Shown here piece by piece: positions 26,488 to 34,557 of a stretch of 64,000 bases of DNA. This DNA comes from Bacillus aerolatus (GTDB lineage Bacteria; Bacillota; Bacilli; Bacillales; Domibacillaceae). The notes below the pieces were generated by a model. It did not search any database and was not told the DNA's origin. It was given only the letters and a program-made list of their open reading frames with translations. Where the stretch lies: positions 1 through 64,000 of the forward strand of contig NZ_WEIO01000005.1 of assembly GCF_009183655.1 (NCBI RefSeq), in the 5' to 3' direction. A program made the translations under genes and the position numbers. Numbering within the stretch: position 1 is the stretch's first letter; every line of letters starts with the position of its first letter.

Positions 26488-27372
26488 TTACACTTTTAAA
26501 AATTTGCGAACGGCCATAAAGCTTCCCCACATACCGATAAACGCACCGATCAGCAAGATAATGCCGCTGATTTGCCACACGAACGGGAAATAAGCGAGCG
26601 GCTGAATGAAATGGCCTTGCATGCGCATCGTCATCGCTTCAATGACATACGAATAGCCGATAGCTATCGCTGCAACAGGCAGTATGGAACCGATTAGTCC
26701 AAGCCACAGCCCTTCTAATAAGAACGGCCAGCGAATAAACCAGTTTGTGGCTCCTACTAATCTCATAATCTCAATTTCTTTGCGTCGTGCAAAAATCGTC
26801 ATTTTAATTGTATTTGAAATTAAAAACATCGCAGTAAACAATAAGCCAAGGCTCAAGATCATGCCAATATTCCGGCTTGTCTTTAAAAAGCTAAATAGCC
26901 TTTCGACTTTTTTCTCACCATAAATAGCGTCTTCTGTATAATCAAATGTTTTAATTTTCTTGGCCGCTTTCGGTGTGTCTGCCGGCCGCTTCGTTTTCAC
27001 GACGAACACATCGTATAACGGGTTGTTTTGTTCAAACAAAGCAAAGTCATCACCGAGGTCTTTAATTAAATTTTGCAGCTCTTTTTCTTTCGTAGAATAT
27101 GTAATACTCTCTACTTCAGGCAGGTTTTTAATCTGCTCTTTCAGCGCCTGCTGCTCAGTTTCGGTTGCGTCGAGCTTGATCAGCACGCGCACTTCAACGT
27201 CTTTTTCTATATCGGTTGCTGCCTTGTTTAAGTTCAGTAGAACGGTGAGAAAAACACCGACTAACAAGAGCGTAACGGTCACAGCCGACACAGCAGCAAA
27301 TGTCATCCAGCCATTTCTGCTTAAATTTTTGAAGCTCTCCCGAAAATGGCGGCGGAATGTACTAGGCTTCAT
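26488..27372 (-). CDS. ftsX: Cell-division ABC transporter permease FtsX
   Basis: This 294-residue protein starts at the ATG at 27372 (MKPSTFRRHFRESFKNL), which overlaps the ftsE end by 11 bases; the family N-terminus is RHFRESFKNLSRNGWMTFA. It has four TM helices, with a large extracellular loop between TM1 and TM2 (about 60-170) that contacts the hydrolase partner. With FtsE it transmits ATP-driven conformational changes to a peptidoglycan hydrolase. In B. subtilis FtsEX also governs entry into sporulation. Confidence 0.95.
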   Translation of the reverse strand: MKPSTFRRHFRESFKNLSRNGWMTFAAVSAVTVTLLLVGVFLTVLLNLNKAATDIEKDVEVRVLIKLDATETEQQALKEQIKNLPEVESITYSTKEKELQNLIKDLGDDFALFEQNNPLYDVFVVKTKRPADTPKAAKKIKTFDYTEDAIYGEKKVERLFSFLKTSRNIGMILSLGLLFTAMFLISNTIKMTIFARRKEIEIMRLVGATNWFIRWPFLLEGLWLGLIGSILPVAAIAIGYSYVIEAMTMRMQGHFIQPLAYFPFVWQISGIILLIGAFIGMWGSFMAVRKFLKV

Positions 27373-28048
27373 ACCCGTAATCACCCCGCTGTTCATCCCG
27401 GACAATCCGGCCGTTTTCAATCGCGATCACCCGGCGGCGAATCGTGTTGACAATTTCTTTGTTGTGCGTAGCCATCACGAGGGTCGTGCCTTGATCATTA
27501 ATTTTTTCAAAGATGCTCATAATATCCCAAGCTGTATCCGGGTCAAGATTTCCTGTTGGCTCGTCCGCAATGACGACTTTCGGCTTGTTGACGATGGAGC
27601 GCGCAATCGAAACGCGCTGCTGTTCTCCGCCGGATAGTTCAGACGGAATCATTCTCGCTTTGTTTTTTAGGCCGACGAGATTCAGCACATCCAGCACCCG
27701 CTTTTTAATAACAGCAGGGCTTTCTTCGATCACTTCCAAGGCGAATGCAACATTTTCATAGACCGTAAGAGTTGGCAGCAGTTTGAAATCCTGAAATACG
27801 ACACCAATCTGGCGGCGCAGCAATGGAACATTTCTGTCTTTTAATGTCGACAAATTCACTCCATTTACAACGATCCGGCCTTCCGTCGGTTTTTCCTCTC
27901 TGTACATCATCTTGATGAAAGTCGACTTGCCGGCACCGCTCGGCCCGACGACATAGACAAATTCACCTTGTTTAATGGAAACGTCAATGCTCCGCAAAGC
28001 CGTTACTCCATTCGAGTATTTTTTTGTCACGTCTTTCATTTCTATCAT
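27362..28048 (-). CDS. ftsE: Cell-division ATP-binding protein FtsE
   Basis: This 228-residue ABC ATPase has Walker A GPSGAGKST, signature LSGGEQQR, Walker B VVIADEPTG and H-loop ATHNKE. It forms the motor of FtsEX at the division septum and cell cylinder. It is the first gene of ftsE-ftsX-peptidase, with overlap to ftsX. Two terminators (28080-28106 and 28385-28416) separate it from cccB, so it needs its own promoter around 28050-28080 or partial read-through. Confidence 0.97.
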   Translation of the reverse strand: MIEMKDVTKKYSNGVTALRSIDVSIKQGEFVYVVGPSGAGKSTFIKMMYREEKPTEGRIVVNGVNLSTLKDRNVPLLRRQIGVVFQDFKLLPTLTVYENVAFALEVIEESPAVIKKRVLDVLNLVGLKNKARMIPSELSGGEQQRVSIARSIVNKPKVVIADEPTGNLDPDTAWDIMSIFEKINDQGTTLVMATHNKEIVNTIRRRVIAIENGRIVRDEQRGDYGYEA

Positions 28049-28079
28049 GAAATCACCTATCGTTTTTTGTCAGTTATAC

Positions 28080-28106
28080 GAAAAAAAAGCTGAAGAACCC
28101 AGCTTC
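28080..28106 (-). terminator. Hairpin with T run upstream of ftsE
   Basis: AAGCTG (28087-28092) pairs with CAGCTT (28100-28105); on the minus strand a run of T8 follows. With the cccB terminator it forms a double stop before ftsE, or an attenuator if the ftsE promoter lies further upstream. Confidence 0.6.
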
Positions 28107-28384
28107 TTTCTTCCTAAATCCAGATTTATTATAGCATTGATTAAACGCATGTTAATGGATATTTTTATTACATTTTCTTTTCAAACCGTAATATTCCCGA
28201 TTATTTTTCAAGTTTTTCAACATAAACGATCGGCTTTTCTTTGTTGCTCTGCTAATAAGCGGTCTAAAAAAATTGAAATATTTTGTAACAACCAATCTGA
28301 AAGAAAACATTTTTTGTCGAAATATGGAGGTGTTTTTTGTTGGATCGAGCAGGCGGAGGGTTTTTCGCTGTGCGATGGGAGACA

Positions 28385-28416
28385 AAATAAAAAAACGCAG
28401 CCCAATCGCTGCGTTC
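28385..28416 (-). terminator. Terminator of cccB
   Basis: AACGCAGC (28394-28401) pairs with GCTGCGTT (28108-28115 offset within 28408-28415), followed on the minus strand by TTTTTATTTT. It lies 13 bases past the cccB stop. Confidence 0.85.
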
Positions 28417-28428
28417 TTTGCATCGTTC

Positions 28429-28773
28429 TTATTTTTTTGTAGCCAGCCACTCAGCAACTGCTTCGGCATCTGCGCCTTCAACAACATTTGGAGGCATTTG
28501 GCCTTGTCCGTTTTTAATGATGTTTAAAATATCGTCTTTACTGTGATCGGCTCCTACTTTATCTAAAGCTGGACCGACCGCGCCTTCAAGGTTTTCTCCG
28601 TGACAGCTAAGACAGCTTTGCTTATACACTTCTTCACCACGTGCATTCGCAGTTTCTGTTCCTGCATCATTGTTGCCTTCATTTGCTTTGTCATCTCCAT
28701 CTCCGCCGCCGCATGCAGCCAGCGCCATAGATGAACCAATTAACAAAGCCATTAATGATTTTTTGAATTTCAT
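28429..28773 (-). CDS. cccB: Cytochrome c-551, membrane lipoprotein
   Basis: This 114-residue protein has a lipoprotein signal peptide with lipobox LAAC (Cys21), an Asp/Asn/Gly-rich linker, and a class I cytochrome c domain with CLSCH at residues 54-58 and a distal Met (GQMPPNV). Length and location (ftsE-cccB) match B. subtilis CccB, a c-type cytochrome on the outer face of the membrane that serves the respiratory chain. Lgt in this window would lipidate it. Confidence 0.93.
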   Translation of the reverse strand: MKFKKSLMALLIGSSMALAACGGGDGDDKANEGNNDAGTETANARGEEVYKQSCLSCHGENLEGAVGPALDKVGADHSKDDILNIIKNGQGQMPPNVVEGADAEAVAEWLATKK

Positions 28774-29164
28774 GTTCTCTCCTCCTTGGTGAAATTACGC
28801 AATGCATGTTAAGTATACCAGAATTGCCATGTTTTAAAACCTTCTCAAAGCTCGGAGGAAAACCGGCCAAAGTAATGACAAACATAGCCTGATCAAACCC
28901 TTTTTACTACTTGTTTCACCTTTGTGAAATTTGTTTAACTGGCTGTTTACATATGGAAAGGCTACCCGGTATTCTTTCATCCTGCATTAAAGGATATTTT
29001 ACCCCATTGCGGTTGATTTTATGTAACCACCCGGCACATACTTTTTCTCATCATATAATTATTAAAATAACCATTTTCGACTGCTTTAAACCTAATTTGT
29101 CTAAATCGATCGTTTTGTTTGCAAGCGCGTCTCAAAATCGTGCTAATTCCGCGGTTAAATAAAA
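28774..29164. other. Intergenic region between cccB and prfB
   Basis: This is about 390 bases of AT-rich sequence with no frame carrying a ribosome site. The cccB ribosome site (GGAGGAGAG) lies at its left end. In B. subtilis yvjA lies near here; no remnant of it was recognised. Confidence 0.4.
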
Positions 29165-29191
29165 CCCTTTGCTGACTGCTTCAGCAAAGGG
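29165..29191 (-). terminator. Terminator of prfB
   Basis: CCCTTTGCTGA (29165-29175) pairs perfectly with TCAGCAAAGGG (29181-29191); on the minus strand it is followed by TTTTATTTAA. It starts 15 bases past the prfB stop. Confidence 0.9.
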
Positions 29192-29205
29192 CAACTGTCG
29201 TTCTT

Positions 29206-30304
29206 TTATAATCGGGAGCGCAAATACGCATTAATGAACGGGGTGATGTCGCCGTCCATAACAGCTTGCACGTTTCCTGTTTCTTCATTTGTACGATGGT
29301 CTTTTACCATGGAGTACGGATGGAACACGTATGAACGGATTTGGCTTCCCCAGCCAATTTCCTTTTGCTCGCCGCGAATTTCCGCGAGTTCCGCTTCCTG
29401 TTCTTCAATTTTCTTCTGATACAATTTCGCTTTCAGCATTTTCATCGCTTGGTCACGGTTTTTAATTTGCGACCGCTCTGACTGGCACGTTACGATTGTA
29501 TTCGTCGGCACGTGTGTAATCCGGACGGCTGAATCTGTCGTATTCACGTGCTGTCCGCCGGCGCCGCTTGCCCGATACGTATCAACTTTCAAATCTTCCG
29601 TGCGGATATCAATTTCAATTTCATCGTTAAATTCCGGCATAACTTCGCATGAAACGAACGAGGTGTGCCGGCGTCCGGATGAATCGAATGGTGAAATGCG
29701 TACTAAACGATGAACGCCTTTTTCCGCTTTCAAATAGCCGTATGCATTGTGACCTTTGAATAAAAGGGTAACGCTTTTCACACCAGCTTCATCTCCAGGC
29801 AGATAATCCATCGTTTCCACTTTAAAGCCCTGCTTCTCTCCCCATCGCGTATACATGCGCAGCAACATCGAACCAAAATCTTGTGACTCCGTACCGCCCG
29901 CTCCAGGATGAAGTTCTAAAAGGGCATTGTTCTTATCATAAGGATCACTTAATAGCAGCTGCAATTCAAAATCACTGATTTGATTGCGAAATTCCTCCAG
30001 CTCACTTTCCAGCTCACCTTGAAGTTCAGCATCCGCTTCCTCTTTCACAAGCTCATGCGTCAGCTCCAGGTTCTCCTGCGTCTCCAGCAAATCATTGTAC
30101 TCATTGACAATTTCTTTTAAACCGTTCGCTTCATTAATGACCACTTGAGCGGCCTGCTGATCATCCCAAAAGTTCGGGTGAAGCATTTCATCATCAAGCG
30201 CCGCAATACGTTCCTCTTTGTTTTCTAAGTCAAAGAGACCCCCTGAAGTCCGCCAATTTCTTAGCTGTTTTGTCTAACTCATTTCGAATCTCAAATAATT
30301 CCAT
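29206..30304 (-). CDS. prfB: Peptide chain release factor 2 with programmed +1 frameshift
   Basis: The gene is read as 24 codons from the ATG at 30304 ([14 protein letters not shown]...DFRGSL) to an in-frame TGA at 30230-30232. A +1 shift at CTTTGAC then continues for 341 codons in the new frame, giving about 365 residues (B. subtilis 366). The internal AGGGGG three bases before CTT is the canonical stimulator. The peptidyl-tRNA hydrolysis motif GAGGQHVN and the SPF-type stop-recognition segment (ISPFDSS) are visible. RF2 reads UGA and UAA, so the shift autoregulates its level. It lies downstream of secA as usual. Confidence 0.97.
30229..30244 (-). promoter_or_regulatory. RF2 programmed frameshift site
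   Basis: On the minus strand AGGGGG (30239-30244), a three-base spacer, then CTT TGA C. The Shine-Dalgarno-like element and its spacing match the conserved bacterial prfB recoding site, so the stop is not a mutation. Confidence 0.95.
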
Positions 30305-30368
30305 ATAAGCACCTCTTATTCATTTTTATGATAAAAAATCAAAACTATTTGTTACTTTTGCTGTGTTG

Positions 30369-30573
30369 TTCATCATTTTAGCTATGTTGTTCACGAATTT
30401 GGCACGTTGTTCGTCATTTTGGCTACTTTCTTCACGATTTTAGCGCGTTGTTCATCACTTTGGCTATGTTGTTCACGACTTTGGTGCGTTGTTCGTCACT
30501 TTGGCTACTTTTTTCACGTTTTTAGCACGTTGTTCGCCATTTCAAACATTTTGTTCACGTTGAACGAGCGCCT
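30369..30573. repeat. Array of ten units alternating 21 and 20 bp
   Basis: The anchor TTC recurs at 30369, 30390, 30410, 30431, 30451, 30472, 30492, 30513, 30533 and 30554, strictly alternating 21 and 20 bases. Odd units read TTCRTCANTTTGGCTA, even units TTCACGANTTTGGCGCG, giving five copies of a 41 bp dimer. As 41 is not a multiple of three this is not a coding repeat. It lies between the prfB start and the secA stop; four related units are at 14560-14640. Confidence 0.85.
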
Positions 30574-30708
30574 TTCGCTTTTCTATTGTCCAGCTGCAGG
30601 CGCTAGCGCGTACGCTGATTTCGCTCTCTCTGTCGGAGTCAAAGAACGACTCCTTGTCGAGAGCTATAAATCCGCTATCGCGCTGAACGAGCGCCTTCCG
30701 CTTTTCTA
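30561..30708. repeat. Dispersed element flanked by 25 bp direct repeats
   Basis: The blocks at 30561-30585 and 30684-30708 are identical over 25 bases except one (they begin TGAACGAGCGCCTT). Between them lie GTCCAGCTGCAGGCGCTAGCG, shared with the elements at 14.7 and 43.1 kb, and a GGAGTCAAAGAACGACTCC hairpin. The right-hand block directly abuts the secA stop codon. Confidence 0.65.
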
Positions 30709-30709
30709 C

Positions 30710-33214
30710 TTACCCACAACAGTTTTTGTATTTTTTGCCGCTGCCGCATGGGCATGGTTCGTTTCTGCCGACTTCGGGGGCTTTTCGTACGGGTTTCTTT
30801 TTGGCTTTCTTGCCTTCGTCTTCTTTCGGGTTGACGGCTTGGCCTTTGGCGACTTCCTGGCGCTCGAGATTGTTGCGAATTTCGGCTTTCATGACGTATT
30901 TGGCTGCTTCTTCGTTGATGGAAGCGACCATGCTTTCGAACATGGCGAAGCCTTCGTTTTGGTATTCGCGCAGCGGATCGATTTGGCCGTAGGCGCGCAG
31001 ATGGATTCCCTGGCGCAGCTGGTCCATAGCATCGATGTGGTTAATCCACTTAGAATCGACGGCACGAAGCAGCACGACTTTTTCAAATTCCCGCGTTTGC
31101 TCTTCCCCCATTTGTTCTTCTCTTTCGTCATATCGCGCTTTCACTTTGGCATAGATGACATCAATCATTTCATCGGCGTCTTTGCCTTGCAAGTCAGCTA
31201 TTGTAAGTTCGCCTTCACTTAGCAAATTACCGTTTACGTAATCAGCGATTCCTTGCAAGTTCCACTGTTCTTCTGATTCAGCCGTGTTCACTTGCGCCTG
31301 GACAGCTTGTTTAATGACCGTCATGATCATGCCTTCTAAAATTTCGCGCAGGTTTTCTGATTCCAATACATCATCACGCTGTTTATAAATAATTTCACGT
31401 TGCTGGCGCAAGACATCATCGTATTCAAGCAGGCGTTTACGGGCATCAAAGTTGTTGCCTTCGACACGTTTTTGGGCGGACTCTACCGCTTTGCTGACCA
31501 TTTTGCTCTGAATTGGCTGGCTGTCATCCATGCCGAGCCTTTCCATCATTGATTTCATGTTATCAGACCCGAAGCGGCGCATGAGTTCATCTTCCATAGA
31601 AAGATAAAACTGCGTAACCCCCGGGTCCCCTTGACGGCCCGAACGTCCGCGCAGCTGATTATCGATTCGGCGCGATTCATGGCGTTCGGTACCAATGACA
31701 GCAAGACCGCCAAGTTCTTTCACACCTTCTCCGAGCTTAATGTCTGTTCCACGTCCGGCCATGTTTGTGGCTATCGTTATAGCACCCGGCTGACCGGCTT
31801 CAATAATAATTTCCGCTTCACGGCCATGATTTTTCGCATTTAACACGTTATGAGGAACACCACGTTTTGTCAGCAAAGAAGAAATCAATTCAGACGTTTC
31901 AATCGCCACTGTACCGACTAACACCGGCTGCTTCAATTGATAACGCTGATAAATGTCTTCCACAACAGCCCGAAATTTGCCTTCGATGGAAGCATAAATT
32001 AAATCCGCCCGGTCATCACGGGCAATCGGACGGTTCGTCGGAATGCTGATGACTCTCATGTTGTAAATGTTGCGGAACTCTTCTTCTTCCGTTTTCGCTG
32101 TACCCGTCATACCGGACAGCTTTTCGTACATCCGGAAAAAGTTCTGGAATGTGATCGTCGCCATTGTCATGCTTTCATTCTGAATAGAGACGCCTTCTTT
32201 CGCTTCAATTGCCTGGTGAAGGCCATCGCTGTAACGGCGCCCTTTCATTAAGCGGCCAGTAAACTGGTCTACGATGACGACTTCATCTTCCTGTACTACG
32301 TAATCAACGTCGCGCTGCATCGTTACATGTGCTTTTAACGCTTGATTAATGTGGTGATTCAGCGTCACGTGTTTTAAATCAAACAAGTTTTCGATGCTGA
32401 ACGCTTTTTCCGCTTTATTAATCCCGTCCTCTGTCAGCAGCACGCTTTTTGTTTTTTCATCGTACGTGTAGTCGTCTTCCTTCTTTAACGTACGGACAAA
32501 GCTGTTCGCGTGAATGTACAGCTGAGTGGATTTTTGCGCCTGGCCGGAAATGATGAGCGGCGTCCGTGCTTCATCAATTAAAATCGAGTCGACTTCATCA
32601 ATGACAGAATAATGAAGCGGGCGCTGTACTTTATGTTCTTTATAAAGCACCATATTGTCCCGCAAATAATCAAAGCCGAACTCATTGTTCGTTCCGTACG
32701 TAATATCCGCTGCATACGCTTCTTTTTTCTCTTCTTTCGACAAGCTGTTTAAGTTCAAGCCAACCGTTAAGCCGAGAAAATTATATAGTTCGCCCATTTC
32801 CGCTGCGTCACGGGAAGCGAGATATTCGTTGACTGTAATAACATGAACGCCTTTTTTCGTAATGGCATTTAAATATACCGGCATCGTCGCTGTCAGCGTT
32901 TTCCCTTCACCCGTTTTCATCTCGGAAATATTGCCTTCGTGAAGAGCAATCCCCCCCATCAACTGGACACGGTAAGGATAAAGGCCGAGCACACGGCGCG
33001 CCCCTTCACGCACAACGGCGAACGCTTCTGTTAACAAATCATCAAGCGATTCGCCTTTCGCATACCGCTCTTGAAACTCTATCGTTTTGGCACGAAGCTC
33101 TTCATCAGACAGATTTTCCATTTCATCTGCCAACCCCTCGATTTTCAGTGCCATCTTTTCTAATCGCTTTACATCTCGTTTATTTGCATCAAACATTTTC
33201 GTTAATAAACCCAT
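30710..33214 (-). CDS. secA: Preprotein translocase ATPase SecA
   Basis: This 834-residue motor ATPase drives precursor proteins through SecYEG. Visible are Walker A MKTGEGKT (about 100), [15 protein letters not shown] (about 208), the DEAD helicase motif [13 protein letters not shown], the helical scaffold and the C-terminal zinc motif [14 protein letters not shown] that binds SecB or the ribosome. Length matches B. subtilis SecA (841). It is upstream of prfB, as in B. subtilis, but separated from it by about 400 bases of repeats. Confidence 0.98.
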   Translation of the reverse strand: MGLLTKMFDANKRDVKRLEKMALKIEGLADEMENLSDEELRAKTIEFQERYAKGESLDDLLTEAFAVVREGARRVLGLYPYRVQLMGGIALHEGNISEMKTGEGKTLTATMPVYLNAITKKGVHVITVNEYLASRDAAEMGELYNFLGLTVGLNLNSLSKEEKKEAYAADITYGTNNEFGFDYLRDNMVLYKEHKVQRPLHYSVIDEVDSILIDEARTPLIISGQAQKSTQLYIHANSFVRTLKKEDDYTYDEKTKSVLLTEDGINKAEKAFSIENLFDLKHVTLNHHINQALKAHVTMQRDVDYVVQEDEVVIVDQFTGRLMKGRRYSDGLHQAIEAKEGVSIQNESMTMATITFQNFFRMYEKLSGMTGTAKTEEEEFRNIYNMRVISIPTNRPIARDDRADLIYASIEGKFRAVVEDIYQRYQLKQPVLVGTVAIETSELISSLLTKRGVPHNVLNAKNHGREAEIIIEAGQPGAITIATNMAGRGTDIKLGEGVKELGGLAVIGTERHESRRIDNQLRGRSGRQGDPGVTQFYLSMEDELMRRFGSDNMKSMMERLGMDDSQPIQSKMVSKAVESAQKRVEGNNFDARKRLLEYDDVLRQQREIIYKQRDDVLESENLREILEGMIMTVIKQAVQAQVNTAESEEQWNLQGIADYVNGNLLSEGELTIADLQGKDADEMIDVIYAKVKARYDEREEQMGEEQTREFEKVVLLRAVDSKWINHIDAMDQLRQGIHLRAYGQIDPLREYQNEGFAMFESMVASINEEAAKYVMKAEIRNNLERQEVAKGQAVNPKEDEGKKAKKKPVRKAPEVGRNEPCPCGSGKKYKNCCG

Positions 33215-33345
33215 TTATAGCCGCTCCTTTTTACTTGCAACAAGTTAGTCCGTGAGCCAATAAATCTCATAAAATTCCTATTCAATATTACCACTATCGC
33301 CTACTTGAAACAACTGAACGGCACACGGAGGGCTTCTTCAAAAAT

Positions 33346-33371
33346 AAAAACGCCCATAAAAGGCGTTTTTA
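33346..33371 (-). terminator. Terminator overlapping the SEC-C protein stop
   Basis: AAAAACGCC (33346-33354) pairs with GGCGTTTTT (33362-33370). On the minus strand the stop codon forms the start of the first arm and the stem ends in TTTTTATTTTT. Confidence 0.85.
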
Positions 33372-34433
33372 TTTTTGAGCAGCTTTTTCTCCTTGCTGCA
33401 GACGCTCCTGAAGAACTTTTTCCATTTCCTTCGCTCGCTTTGATAAACTCGAAGCAGATACTTCAAGCCGGGCAGCAAGTGCACTGTTGGAATAGCTTGT
33501 TTCAATAATTTGATAAGACTGGAATAGTGAATAAAGAGCCGCCGTATAAATTTCGGGTTTGCGAATTGTCGGATTTTCTTTTTGGCAGTACAAATTCCAT
33601 AAAAGCACCGCTGTTTGCTGCCGGAGCTCTTCTACCCCTTCTTCTTGTAAAAAGGCAAGCAAAGCATCCGCTGTTTTTTCCTGCGACTCTTTTTCCCATT
33701 TTAATTCACCGTAGTCAAAAGCTTGTTCCTCAACTTCGTTACGTTCGTCGTAAATGGCGAATATACCTTCAAGCACGGACAGCCAATTTTCAGCTAAAAA
33801 GGCTTGTGAGCTCTTTTCTTCCGATTGTTCAAACTGAGAAGCCATCCACTTCTCCGCTTTCGGCACCATGTGCTGCTCAAAGTGGAAATCAATCATAAAG
33901 AACGTGTACTCTTTTTCAAACGGCAGCAATCCGCCGATCACAAATACTCCGTCTACCGGCAACTGTCGGCGTGCGCGGATCGCTATTTTTTCACCCGATA
34001 AAACGTCTTCTACTTCATAAATATTTTCCCGGACGGCCTTGACGGTGCCCGCTGTAAATTTCACCTTTGGCCATGTAAGGAAAATGTTTCTTGTTCTCTC
34101 CCTTTTCACAGATTGCGCACGAAGGGCTACAAACTCTTCTAGAATTGTCTGGCCGTTTTTAACTGGTCTCGTTAAAATAAACCAGATTTCAAAAGCAACT
34201 AAATAAACTTGCGGATCTTTGCGGAGAACTTCATATGTATGTAAGAGCGATTGAAACTGCTTTTTCATTTCATGTGAATAATGTTCCATCGCGTAATCAA
34301 TTAATTCGCGCTGTAGATTTTCCAATTCTTCCTGCATTACTCCGTGAATCGCTGAGCCTTCCACTTTGCCACAGCATTTTTTGAACTTTTTCCCGCTTCC
34401 GCATGGACATGGTTCATTGCGTCCAACTGACAT
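33369..34433 (-). CDS. SEC-C zinc-motif protein of unknown function
   Basis: This 354-residue protein starts at the ATG at 34433 with GGAGGAGT six bases upstream. Residues 1-22 are a SEC-C zinc module ([20 protein letters not shown]), near-identical to the SecA C-terminus. The remainder is helical and acidic with no domain I recognise; a small beta region near 150-185 may be an OB- or SH3-like fold. It lies just upstream of secA but has its own terminator. A recruited SEC-C tail suggests contact with ribosomes or SecB-like partners, which is inference. Confidence 0.75.
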   Translation of the reverse strand: MSVGRNEPCPCGSGKKFKKCCGKVEGSAIHGVMQEELENLQRELIDYAMEHYSHEMKKQFQSLLHTYEVLRKDPQVYLVAFEIWFILTRPVKNGQTILEEFVALRAQSVKRERTRNIFLTWPKVKFTAGTVKAVRENIYEVEDVLSGEKIAIRARRQLPVDGVFVIGGLLPFEKEYTFFMIDFHFEQHMVPKAEKWMASQFEQSEEKSSQAFLAENWLSVLEGIFAIYDERNEVEEQAFDYGELKWEKESQEKTADALLAFLQEEGVEELRQQTAVLLWNLYCQKENPTIRKPEIYTAALYSLFQSYQIIETSYSNSALAARLEVSASSLSKRAKEMEKVLQERLQQGEKAAQK

Positions 34434-34510
34434 CAATTTACTCCTCCTCTGGATGATCAAACTCTTTCGTATTTTTCTATATTAACACGGATTGTCAACT
34501 CACAACAAAA

Positions 34511-34542
34511 CAGACTCCCAAAATCGGGAGCCTGTCTAATTA
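34511..34542 (-). terminator. Terminator of the Pro/Glu-repeat protein gene
   Basis: The stem CAGRCTCCC / GGGAGNCTG around the loop GATTTT lies 23 bases past the stop. On the minus strand it is followed by TTTTGTTGTG. Confidence 0.75.
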
Positions 34543-34557
34543 TAGTTTTCATTTTTC

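Noticed and set aside
27373-27420. N-terminal extension of ftsX
   Set aside because: The 16 extra residues lie wholly inside ftsE and are not in the FtsX family; ATG 27372 gives the normal N-terminus.
30187-30304. prfB as a pseudogene because of the in-frame TGA
   Set aside because: The TGA is part of the conserved programmed frameshift site.
30369-30573. CRISPR array
   Set aside because: Units are 20-21 bp with no constant repeat separated by unique spacers, and no cas gene is present.
30407-31222. 271-codon plus-strand frame opposite secA
   Set aside because: It is antisense to the conserved secA coding sequence and repeat DNA and has no recognisable domain.
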